Positions 46,978-55,355 of a stretch of DNA of 64,000 nt are shown here, one piece after another. How positions within the stretch are numbered: the first letter of the stretch is position 1; each line of letters starts with the position of its first letter. The stretch comes from Flammeovirgaceae bacterium. GTDB taxonomy: Bacteria; Bacteroidota; Bacteroidia; Cytophagales; Cyclobacteriaceae. The notes under the pieces were generated by a model, which was not told the origin of the DNA, ran no database searches, and saw only the letters and a program-made list of their open reading frames with translations. Location: contig JADJMA010000002.1 of the NCBI GenBank assembly GCA_016709845.1, positions 385,501 through 449,500 on the forward strand, given 5' to 3'. The translations under genes and the position numbers were made by a program.

Positions 46978-47634
46978 TTATCCTATCTTCTCACAAAACC
47001 CACCCTTTGCAATCCATAGTTTTTGAAGTTCAATCTCCAGTAAGCCTTCGCGCACGGCTGGGTCCGTTTCGATTACTTCCAATTGCAGATCTCCTTTAAT
47101 AACCAGAATGCCGCCTTCTGAATCACCAAACGTTCCCTCGGCAACTACGTTTCCGGTTTTGATGATTGTTTTTAAGTAGTCATCGTGCTTTTTAAAAGTT
47201 TCAGGTGCATGTTGAATGTTAAACTTGGCAATGTTGGGTATGTATCGGACAAACTGATAGGTTACCATTTCGTAGGGTTCGTTGACAGCACAAGCAGAAC
47301 CGGTTCGCGGAAAGTAGGGCAGCACCTCCACGCGCCAGCGGTTTGCCTGTACACCTGGATCTGTGTTTAACCATTCCTGCACTTCGGCTGCCGGCTTTGA
47401 TTTGAAAATAAAGATTCCTCCACCCGCATCGAAGGGCCCCGCAGAAATCAGCTTTCCTTCTTTAGCCAATCGTTGAATATTGGCCTGATGGCCTTCCATA
47501 ATTTTTTTTACTTGCTCTTCGGGTAATTCTGCCTTGTCCGTCCGTTTGTTAAGAAAAACAAAAATCAATTCGGGGCTTTGCGCGAACGAAATTCGCGTGG
47601 AAAGAAGAAATAATAAAACCAGGATTCTTTTCAT
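46978..47634 (-). CDS. Exported protein with two YCII-related domains
   Basis: 218 residues with a Sec signal (STRISFAQ). Two tandem YciI-like ferredoxin folds: about 22-105 (FVFLNKRTDKAELPEEQVKKIMEGHQANIQRLAKEGKLISAGPF in part) and about 120-205 (FNIQHAPETFKKHDDYLKTIIKTGNVVAEGTFGD), each with the characteristic HxxNIQ/HDDYL helix and a GPF/GTFGD turn. Single-domain cytosolic YciI is far more usual; exported tandem forms occur in Bacteroidota, with unknown role. Confidence 0.8.
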   Translation of the reverse strand: MKRILVLLFLLSTRISFAQSPELIFVFLNKRTDKAELPEEQVKKIMEGHQANIQRLAKEGKLISAGPFDAGGGIFIFKSKPAAEVQEWLNTDPGVQANRWRVEVLPYFPRTGSACAVNEPYEMVTYQFVRYIPNIAKFNIQHAPETFKKHDDYLKTIIKTGNVVAEGTFGDSEGGILVIKGDLQLEVIETDPAVREGLLEIELQKLWIAKGGFCEKIG

Positions 47635-47701
47635 AGTATGAACTTACTAATTACATAATTATAATAGTTGTTCAACAACCAAAAGTTGTGGGCTGGCTCC
47701 C

Positions 47702-48627
47702 TTATAAAGCATTTCGCTTTTGCCTGCTAACCAAAAGCACGCCCATTAAAATCAAAATCGTGCCCACAATTTGCGCAAAGAAAATGGGCTCATCCAAAAA
47801 GAAATAAGCCATTGCAATGGTTGACACGGGACCAATGCTTGCTACGATGGCCACGTTGTCGGAGCCAACTCTTTTAATTCCTTCCGTTACCAGGTACGAG
47901 GGAATAACCGTAGATAAAATTGCCATCGAAAAACTATAGACATACACCATTGGGGGAAATGCCAAAGTGGAACATTAGACGTTATAAAAAAATGCAGCAG
48001 CACACCCATAGAAGCAAAGCTCATCGCATAACTATTAAACTTGGAAGCCCCTACCATCGGAATTAATCGCCCGCTGCCTACAATGTAACTGGCATAGGTA
48101 AAAGCGCAGGCAAGAATTAATGTTGCGCCTAAAATAAAGTTGCTGTTATTCTCCGTTTGCAATCTGGTCTCACCAAAAAAAGCAATGAGTAATCCAATAT
48201 AAGTAACCGTTAATGCAAGCCATTGGATCGGTTTGATCTTTTCTTTGAACAGCAACGAAGACATTAAAACCACCAAGGTAGGGTAGATAAATAAGATCAG
48301 TCGTTCGATACCTGCGGTAACATATTGTAAGCCCAAAAAATCTAACAAGCTGCTTATGTAATATCCCAAGCACCCAATGATAGCTACATACAGCCATTGC
48401 CGCATAGTGAAACGAACATTGCTTTGCTTTTTGGAACTGGCAAATGCAGAGGCCAAAAAGAAAGGAAGTGCGAAAATCATTCTCAGCGCGAGGAGCGTAA
48501 TCGCGTCTACTTCGGTATCGCGATAAGCAAGTTTTACAAAGATTGCTTTAGTAGAAAAGCAAACTGCCCCAAGCAGCGCGATCAACATCCCGCCAAGGAA
48601 ATAATCACCGGTCTTTTTCGAAGTCAT
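47702..48627 (-). CDS. DMT/EamA-family transporter, one apparent frameshift
   Basis: About 309 residues, ten TM helices in two EamA repeats (LIALLGAVCFSTKAIFVKLAY... and AILSTVIPSYLVTEGIKRVGSDNVAIVASIGPVSTIAMAYFFLDEP in part). The frame slips near 47964-47966; one more T (minus strand) gives SNVPLLAFPPMVYVYSFSM. It exports or imports small metabolites across the inner membrane; substrate unknown. It overlaps the class V aminotransferase gene by 4 nt (ATGA), so they are translationally coupled. Confidence 0.86.
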
Positions 48628-49778
48628 TCTTTTTGCGACAGCAAGACATTCGCCAATTTCATTAAATCCTTTTCGGTATTATAAAGGTGGGGCGCAACCC
48701 GAATAGCATCACCACGAAAAGAAACGGAGATCTTATTTTTCTTTAATGCATCCCGTATAGGATCTATATTCTTTCCTGCTGGGATTCGAATTCCAAACAA
48801 ATGGTTGCCCCGAAAGCGTTCATCTTCTATCCAATAACCAGCCTCTCGCAAAAGTTTTATTGGCTTCTTTGTAATAGCGGCACAGTAGCTTTGAATTGCT
48901 GTGGGCTTCCACTGATTAATTTGTTTAAGCGCTTCCAGCAACATAGGTACCAGAATAAAGTTACTATGCTCGCCCACTTCGTAACGCAGCACCCCTGGTT
49001 GATAAGCAGATTCATAATTTACCAGACCTGCAAAGTTTTCGCTATGCAGTCGGTTAATCCAGTTTTCTTCTATCGGTGTCCCTTGATCAAAATATTCGTC
49101 ATAGTAGGCAAGACCAAGCGAGTAAGGGCCCATCAACCATTTATAACCCCCACAGATTAATGCATCGGGTTGAATTTCTTTTACGCTAAACGGCAGCGCT
49201 CCGACTGATTGCGTTCCGTCAATCACTAATAGCGCACCTACCTCCCGGGTTCGCTTTCTAATTTCCTTGAGATTAAAAAGCGTTCCATCGGCCCAATGGA
49301 CATGACCCAGCGTAACAAGTTTTGTGTTCGTATCAATCGCCTCCAGAATGCGCTCATTCCATTGTGCTCCTCGGTTTGTGCGCGTATCAGGTGCGGCAAT
49401 AGCTCTCAAGCTTGCACCAGAATCTTGTTGAACTCTTTGCCAGGGATAATAATTACTCGGAAACTGTTCTGCAGTTACAATTATATTATCCGTTCGCGAC
49501 AAGTTAAGATTGCGAGCTACATTAGCCAGACCATACGAAGCTGAAGGAACAAGAACAACTCGGTTTGATTCGGCTTGAATAAGTTTTGAATATTCTTTGC
49601 GTACTTTTTCAGTGGTCTCGAAAAAATCTTTGGGAGACACTGCGGCTGGATTTCTTTTCTGAAGAATCCCCGCTATACCTTTCTTCTCAACGGCTTTAAG
49701 AAGTGGCGACATGTATGCACAATTCAGATAAACACTACCCGTGGGTAATGTGAACTTCGATCGCTGACTGGAAATCAT
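48624..49778 (-). CDS. Aminotransferase class V-fold PLP enzyme
   Basis: 384 residues, fold-type I, class V (cysteine desulfurase/kynureninase-like). Motifs: VYLNCAYMSPL at the N-terminus, PSASYGLANVA, LVTLGHVHWADGT, LVIDGTQSVGALPFSV and GGYKWLMGPYSLG with the PLP lysine. The C-terminal GDAIRVAPHLYNTEKDL is typical. It lacks an evident Cys loop for sulfur transfer, so it may be a transaminase or lyase; specificity is open. Coupled to the DMT transporter. Confidence 0.85.
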   Translation of the reverse strand: MISSQRSKFTLPTGSVYLNCAYMSPLLKAVEKKGIAGILQKRNPAAVSPKDFFETTEKVRKEYSKLIQAESNRVVLVPSASYGLANVARNLNLSRTDNIIVTAEQFPSNYYPWQRVQQDSGASLRAIAAPDTRTNRGAQWNERILEAIDTNTKLVTLGHVHWADGTLFNLKEIRKRTREVGALLVIDGTQSVGALPFSVKEIQPDALICGGYKWLMGPYSLGLAYYDEYFDQGTPIEENWINRLHSENFAGLVNYESAYQPGVLRYEVGEHSNFILVPMLLEALKQINQWKPTAIQSYCAAITKKPIKLLREAGYWIEDERFRGNHLFGIRIPAGKNIDPIRDALKKNKISVSFRGDAIRVAPHLYNTEKDLMKLANVLLSQKE

Positions 49779-49873
49779 AGTGGTAAAGTTAGCTTAATCT
49801 AATTTTAATCAATATTAAACCAAAGGTTACCAAATTTGTCAAACGAACATCCATACATTGCACATCAGAGATT

Positions 49874-50131
49874 ATGAGGGTTGATCGCGAGATATACAAA
49901 GGCATTGAGTACGTTCGGCTAACAGGCTTGCCCCTTGATCAAAAGGAAAAAATAGCCACAACCCTTAGTCCAGATAAAATAATTAAGATTTTAAAAGACG
50001 GGGTTCTGATAAATGATTGTGTTCAATATGCTGATTACCTCTGTTGGTTTGAAGAGCACCATCAAGCCGCAATTATTAGTCCATCTCACGTACCCCAAAC
50101 CGCAGGGGCCTTCAAGTTTTCGATCAAGTAG
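49874..50131 (+). CDS. Small hypothetical protein
   Basis: 85 residues, not recognised. Soluble and of mixed charge (MRVDREIYKGIEYVRLTGLP..., EEHHQAAIISPSHVPQ), with no signal peptide or membrane segment. The beginning has the look of a small Bacteroidota conserved protein (REIYKGIEYVRLTGLPLDQKE). It is flanked by gaps on both sides and has no clear promoter. It may be a remnant or a small regulator. Confidence 0.5.
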   Translation: MRVDREIYKGIEYVRLTGLPLDQKEKIATTLSPDKIIKILKDGVLINDCVQYADYLCWFEEHHQAAIISPSHVPQTAGAFKFSIK

Positions 50132-50524
50132 GACTCCACCTACAAGCACTTCCTTTTAAGTCTGAAGTCAAAGGATTTATTGTAAAATAATGAGAAAGCC
50201 CACAGCTATTTCATTGAAAATCTGACCATTAGAATATCATCCTTAAAAAGGTTCATTTTTTGCCCAACAATAGTTGTCCACAAAGAACTGATTAACGACA
50301 GTAGGTATAAATTATTGATTATCAGATATTTAATGGTTAACAATATAGTGATGTTGACAACTATCAATTTTTGTGGAATACTATTTTACCCGATTTTTGG
50401 TTAATTCTAAGTGTCTGAATTATACCCTTTTAGTTAGTTTCTTTCATTCAACTTACATGGCTATTTTTACAAGTGATAGTAGTGTCTGTCCGACTGCTCA
50501 ACCTGATTTTAATTTACAATTAGT
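50132..50524. other. Intergenic region before the TlpA-like gene
   Basis: 393 nt with no supported gene, AT-rich. It contains an inverted pair ATAGTTGTC (50270-50278) / GACAACTAT (50356-50364) flanking a segment that could bind a dimeric regulator, but spacing is large and no neighbour supports it. Confidence 0.35.
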
Positions 50525-51001
50525 ATGAAGTCACGATTTCTGGTTCTTCTGTTTTGGTCATTAAGCCTGATGGCTACGGCCCAAGAGGCTAAAGAGATTA
50601 AGTTAAACGATTTGCAACAGTTGATTAACACTCCCAGTGAGCATATTCAGGTTATTAATTTTTGGGCAACCTGGTGTGCGCCATGCGTAAAGGAGATACC
50701 GCTGTTTGAGGCGCTCCGTAAAGAGAACGAAGCAGTAGATGTTACCCTGGTCAGTATGGATTATGATCTGGACCCAAACCCGGATAAGGTAACCCGGTTT
50801 ATTACCCGGAAAAAATTACAATCAAAAGTAGTGATTCTGGCAGAGACTGATCCTAATTCGTGGATTGATAAAATTGATAAAGATTGGCAAGGGGCCTTAC
50901 CCACCACACTTGTTGTAAATACCAAAACCGGAAAACGAAAACTGGTACAAAAAGAATTGCACGAAGGAGAATTAGAAAAACTTATCGCTGAGGTACGGTA
51001 A
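50525..51001 (+). CDS. TlpA-like periplasmic thioredoxin
   Basis: 158 residues with a signal peptide (LMATAQ) and a thioredoxin fold with the redox pair C51-AP-C54 in NFWATWCAPCVKEIPLFEALRKE. TlpA/ResA-like proteins reduce periplasmic thiols, for example in cytochrome maturation. It forms a two-gene unit with the redoxin encoded 12 nt downstream. Confidence 0.88.
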   Translation: MKSRFLVLLFWSLSLMATAQEAKEIKLNDLQQLINTPSEHIQVINFWATWCAPCVKEIPLFEALRKENEAVDVTLVSMDYDLDPNPDKVTRFITRKKLQSKVVILAETDPNSWIDKIDKDWQGALPTTLVVNTKTGKRKLVQKELHEGELEKLIAEVR

Positions 51002-51013
51002 AATAGAAATACG

Positions 51014-51601
51014 ATGAAAGCAATTTTAGCAATGTTTTGTATGTCCTTATTGATAGCGGCCAATACAAATAAAAAGGGATACGAGGTTGGTGATACCGCT
51101 ACGGATTTCAAATTGAAAAATGTGGATGGCAAAATGATTTCTCTGGCTAACTTTAAAGAGGCCAAAGGATTCATCGTAATTTTTGATTGCAACACCTGCA
51201 CCTACTCAAAGACTTACAATGAGCGCATCATTGCTCTTAATGAAAAATATTCAGACAGAGGCTTTCCGGTAATAGCGATCAATGCGAATGATGGCTCGGG
51301 CGATACGTTCGAGGATATGATACGCCTTGCCAAAAAGAAAGACTATAAATTTCCCTATGTATTCGATCAAACGCAGGCAATAGCCAAAACCTATGGCGCT
51401 ACCAATACTCCACATGTTTTTGTTTTGGATAAAAATCTCAGAGTCTCCTACATTGGAGCGATTGATGATAACCCACGAAATGCTCAAGATGTTACCAAAC
51501 GATATGTAGAAGATGCGGTCGATGCATTGCTTGCTAACAAGCCTATATCTGTTACAAAAACAAAAGCGATTGGCTGCGGTATAGCGTGGAAGCGGGATTA
51601 A
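51014..51601 (+). CDS. Exported thioredoxin-family/redoxin protein
   Basis: 195 residues, signal peptide (residues 1-16), AhpC/TSA-like redoxin fold (GDTATDFKLKNVDGKMISLANF) with a C59-NT-C62 pair in VIFDCNTCTYSKTYNERI. Homologues usually have CPY or CPYV here; the CNTC form still allows a disulfide. It ends with TKAIGCGIAW, a common tail of this family containing another Cys. Likely a periplasmic thiol-disulfide or peroxide-reducing partner of the upstream TlpA-like protein. Confidence 0.82.
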   Translation: MKAILAMFCMSLLIAANTNKKGYEVGDTATDFKLKNVDGKMISLANFKEAKGFIVIFDCNTCTYSKTYNERIIALNEKYSDRGFPVIAINANDGSGDTFEDMIRLAKKKDYKFPYVFDQTQAIAKTYGATNTPHVFVLDKNLRVSYIGAIDDNPRNAQDVTKRYVEDAVDALLANKPISVTKTKAIGCGIAWKRD

Positions 51602-51687
51602 ACCATTAATATAAATTAAGAGATTAAGAACATTAAGATTACCCCGACTTAATTTCTTAATGAGCTTAATGGTAAAAGCTTTTTTTA
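51602..51687. terminator. Partly degenerate inverted repeat between convergent genes
   Basis: ACCATTAA (51602-51609) pairs with TTAATGGT (51666-51673), and the 17-mer TTCTTAATGAGCTTAAT at 51654-51670 is identical to the arm at 43469-43485. It probably terminates both flanking convergent genes. The inner part is imperfect. Confidence 0.5.
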
Positions 51688-53736
51688 TTACTTATCTCCC
51701 ACGGGGAACTCAACATTTTCACCCCAAATATATTTGTTGAACCATTGCCAGTTATGCCAAGTGGCCGCTAACTTTTCTTTAGGCTTGGTGATACCATGAC
51801 CAAAGCCTTTGTAAACAATTAGCTCAGCAGGAACATTTTTATCGCGCAAGCCTTGCAATAATTCGTATGCATTCGCTATGGGTACACGCTTGTCAAACTC
51901 ACCGTGTTGAATCAGTGTAGGAGTTTTTGCTTTGTTGATGTTTGTGATGGGGGATGTTTTCTTGTAAATCATTTCATCACTCCACGGAGTTGCCTTCAAG
52001 TATTGTCTTGTAAATGGATGAATGTCTGTGCCCACATAATAGGTCATCCAGTTGCTTATTCCCGCACCAACTGAAATGGCTTTAAACACATCGGTGTTTG
52101 TTGTTAAAAAGGCTGAGATGTAACCTCCCTGGCTCCAACCCATGCTGCCCATTTTTGTTTTATCAATTATGCCCTTCTTATCGAGATAATCAATACCACT
52201 CATTACATCCCACATATCGCCCACGCCAAGGTTTTTTACATTCAAAGATCGGAATGCTTCGCCATAGCCGGCCGAGCCGCGATAGTTGGGCCGGAGGACC
52301 AAACATCCTTTATCAAGCCATTGCAAAACCGGATAAACATACCCCGGCACCGGTGTAGGGGTGTCGATGCCTGTGGGCCCGCCATGAATCATAACCAGCA
52401 GCGGATATTTTTTCTTGGGATCATAATCTTTTGGCTTATGGAGTACGCCTTCAATAGTTGCCCCATCTTTGCTCTTCCAACTGATTACTTCACTTTGCGC
52501 TACCTTCCAGTTTTTTATTTGACTGGTCATATCGGTTAATTGTTGCCCTTCCTCATTCCGTTTCGAAATAAATACTTCGGTTAATTGGTCATCGGCACGC
52601 GCGGTGTAGGCTAGGGTTTGCCCGTCTTTAGAGAAAGAGAAACTTAATATCTGATTGGGAGAATTTTTGAAGATAGAATGTGTGCCCGTGGCAGGATCAA
52701 TCCGATACAAAAGTTTTTTTGTTTTATTCCAGATCGAAGCATAAATACCCGTTTGCTCCCATTCAAATCCACCTAAGTTTTCATCAAGCGTTTTAGCTAA
52801 TTGGCGAGTAACTCTGGTTTCAATTTGTATCGCGAACAATTTAGAGTTCATATAAAAATTAGAAGTTGAATCGGAAAGATTGGAGGTAAATAAAATTTCT
52901 TTTGAATCGGGCGACCAGCCTTCCAATCCATCGGTGCTTGGATTTTTTACTAAAGAAATGATTTTGTTATCCAATAGGCTTACCAATGAAATGTCTGACT
53001 TGAGGAAGGAGTTAATTAGCGGATCCGGTTGATGGCCAAAGGCAACGGCTTTTCCATCGGGGGATACTCGGAAAGAAGTGACAGTAAAATTTCCATTTGT
53101 TAGTCGCTTCGCTTTGGGTAACTCAATACAGCCTGCTTTCACTTTTAGTGAATCTGTTTTTTCGTAACACGGTAGCTCGGAAGGATCTCGCTGATCGGGA
53201 TTGAAGTCAATTTGCCAAAGGTGCGAGAGTGTAAATTCTTTGTCATCGGCTTCAAACCCACCATATCTTTTCTCCTGCTCCATTTTGATTTTATCTTCCT
53301 TTTCTGGTTTAAGAAAAATAAAACTCTGGCCAGAAGGATGCCATTCAAAACTCGAAATACTTTCCTCTTCGTTAGTAACTGTTCTTGCCTCACCCCCTTC
53401 TATGTTGATTACCTGAATTTGAGTTTTCCTTCCCCGATCAGCCAGAAAGGCAATCCATTTTCCATCAGGAGAAAACTCGGCCCCTGAGCTACTCCCTTTG
53501 GATGTGTTCGTTAACTGAAAAGGTGGGCCACCGTTTTTGCTTAACCAAATTTCGGTATCAAATCGATTCTCATTCCAGTCTGTAGTTTGCACCGTGTACA
53601 TCACATGTTTTCCATCAGCTGAAAGTGTAACGCTGCCAATACTGCGCAGTGAAATAACTTCTTCGAAAGTTGGAACGTGTTGCGCAAATACAGACGATGA
53701 GAATAATACAAACAGTAGGAACAAATAACGATTCAT
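51688..53736 (-). CDS. Exported S9 prolyl-oligopeptidase-family peptidase
   Basis: 682 residues with a signal peptide (SSSVFAQ), an N-terminal seven-bladed propeller with TolB-like blades (about 25-400; FSPDGKWIAFLADRG, WSPDSKEILFTSN, FSKDGQTLAYTAR) and a C-terminal alpha/beta-hydrolase domain (about 420-680). The catalytic triad is visible as S535 (GWSQGG), D615 (HGEFDKRVP) and H647 (GFGHG). It probably cleaves peptides in the periplasm. The next gene upstream on the minus strand encodes an exported M20 amidohydrolase. Confidence 0.92.
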   Translation of the reverse strand: MNRYLFLLFVLFSSSVFAQHVPTFEEVISLRSIGSVTLSADGKHVMYTVQTTDWNENRFDTEIWLSKNGGPPFQLTNTSKGSSSGAEFSPDGKWIAFLADRGRKTQIQVINIEGGEARTVTNEEESISSFEWHPSGQSFIFLKPEKEDKIKMEQEKRYGGFEADDKEFTLSHLWQIDFNPDQRDPSELPCYEKTDSLKVKAGCIELPKAKRLTNGNFTVTSFRVSPDGKAVAFGHQPDPLINSFLKSDISLVSLLDNKIISLVKNPSTDGLEGWSPDSKEILFTSNLSDSTSNFYMNSKLFAIQIETRVTRQLAKTLDENLGGFEWEQTGIYASIWNKTKKLLYRIDPATGTHSIFKNSPNQILSFSFSKDGQTLAYTARADDQLTEVFISKRNEEGQQLTDMTSQIKNWKVAQSEVISWKSKDGATIEGVLHKPKDYDPKKKYPLLVMIHGGPTGIDTPTPVPGYVYPVLQWLDKGCLVLRPNYRGSAGYGEAFRSLNVKNLGVGDMWDVMSGIDYLDKKGIIDKTKMGSMGWSQGGYISAFLTTNTDVFKAISVGAGISNWMTYYVGTDIHPFTRQYLKATPWSDEMIYKKTSPITNINKAKTPTLIQHGEFDKRVPIANAYELLQGLRDKNVPAELIVYKGFGHGITKPKEKLAATWHNWQWFNKYIWGENVEFPVGDK

Positions 53737-53834
53737 ACGAGAGGGGTTTGGGCTCTTAATGAAGCCAAATTGAAGGGCAATTTATATTGCTTTTACAGGA
53801 ATGGATGTATAAATGGATAGGCTATCCAGGGCAT

Positions 53835-55283
53835 TTACTTTTTCATATCCGTTGGCACGGGAGCGGGTCCATAAGGAATGTATGCCTTATACACATGGCC
53901 TCCTCTACGTTGCTCAAACTCTGCACGCACGTCTTTTCGTAGTTGCTCATTTTCAAAAAGATCAACCATTGTCATGGCCAATGATTTTGCAGCTAACACC
54001 ATTCCTTTGTGTCCAATAGACATTCCTCCACAAGCAACAACACTCCAGCCGTGCCAGGCCGTATTAGCTGGTGCCGTAGTGGCCAGTAAGGTTATCTCGG
54101 GCACAATCCAACTAATATCTCCTACATCGGTAGAACCGCCCGCAGGATTTTCCTGAGTTTCTTTAAGTGGATGTATCGTTCCGTCAAGACCAGTTTGTTC
54201 ACCACCTTGTACTTCCTGAATTTTCTTTGCAAAGGCAATCTCCTCCGGGGTGTAGGTTATAGGACCTAAAAATTCCAGATTCTTTTGAAGGGCTGATGCT
54301 CCTGTGCGATTCACCAGTAATTCATAATCGCCTGTTTGTACCGTTACCTTAGCTTCCACACCGGCAATCATACCCGCGCCTTTTGCCATTTCTTTAACAC
54401 GCTCAAATACTTCAGCAACTCCGGTGCGCTTGCTATCCCGTATCCACATCCAAATTTTCGCATACTCAGGCACTACATTGGGTACATCGCCACCATTCAT
54501 AATAGCATAATGCATGCGTACAGTAGGTTTTACATGTTCGCGTAACATGTTTACGCCATCCGTAAAAGCTTCGAGTCCATCCACCGCACTTCTTCCATTC
54601 CATGGGTCTGCTGCTGCATGTGCAGCCTTACCTTTAAACTCAACAATAAAATCAATAATCGCTTGTGAGCTTTGTGTGCTGGCTGCAATCTCTACATCGG
54701 GATGCCAATCAAGACATACATCCAAATCCGCAAAGAGACCATCACGGGCCATGTATATTTTCCCACCCACCGCTTCCTCGGCAGGGGTTCCATAAAACCG
54801 AATGGTACCTTTTAGTTTTCCTTGTTGGATCAATTCTTTGATTGCTACCGCGGCCCCTAAACTTCCAGCGCCAAATAAATTGTGACCACAACCATGGCCG
54901 GCAGCGCCTTGGTTCAATGCTTCTCTCGTTGGTTGTGCTTTTTGCGAAATCACAGGAAGGGCATGAAACTCACCCATGATTCCAATCACAGGTTTCCCCG
55001 ATCCATACTCAGCTGTGAAAGCAGTCGGCATGCCAGCCAAAGCACGCTTTACTGTAAAGCCCTGTGCTTCGGCATAGTCGGCCAATTCCTTTGCCGATTT
55101 GGTTTCGCGCAAAGCGGTTTCGGCATAAGCCCAGACTTTATCGCTGATAGCAATTAACTCCTGCTGATGTTTATCAACCGATTGGATTACGGCAGCTTTA
55201 TTCGCATTAACAGCCGGTTTCTTTTTTTGACTTACGGCAGCAATACTTATGCAGATCAGGATGAAGGTAAATAGCTTTTTCAT
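53835..55283 (-). CDS. Exported M20-family amidohydrolase (AbgB-like)
   Basis: 482 residues with a signal peptide (ICISIAAVSQ). Metal-dependent M20D fold: GEFHALPVISQKA, GHGCGHNLFGAGSLGAA (metal His), YGTPAEEAVGGKIYMARDG (Glu-Glu) and HWHPDVE-like CLDWHPDVE; C-terminal ATTAPANTAWHGWSVVACGG. The closest pattern is the p-aminobenzoyl-glutamate/carboxypeptidase-like AbgB branch. It hydrolyses N-acyl amino acids or dipeptides; the substrate is unknown. Length is normal and the frame intact. Confidence 0.9.
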   Translation of the reverse strand: MKKLFTFILICISIAAVSQKKKPAVNANKAAVIQSVDKHQQELIAISDKVWAYAETALRETKSAKELADYAEAQGFTVKRALAGMPTAFTAEYGSGKPVIGIMGEFHALPVISQKAQPTREALNQGAAGHGCGHNLFGAGSLGAAVAIKELIQQGKLKGTIRFYGTPAEEAVGGKIYMARDGLFADLDVCLDWHPDVEIAASTQSSQAIIDFIVEFKGKAAHAAADPWNGRSAVDGLEAFTDGVNMLREHVKPTVRMHYAIMNGGDVPNVVPEYAKIWMWIRDSKRTGVAEVFERVKEMAKGAGMIAGVEAKVTVQTGDYELLVNRTGASALQKNLEFLGPITYTPEEIAFAKKIQEVQGGEQTGLDGTIHPLKETQENPAGGSTDVGDISWIVPEITLLATTAPANTAWHGWSVVACGGMSIGHKGMVLAAKSLAMTMVDLFENEQLRKDVRAEFEQRRGGHVYKAYIPYGPAPVPTDMKK

Positions 55284-55355
55284 TTAATCTATTTTAAAAA
55301 TACTTTAACGCTAAGTTCGAAAAGAAATCATAAAGTTTAATGACAATCTATGAAC

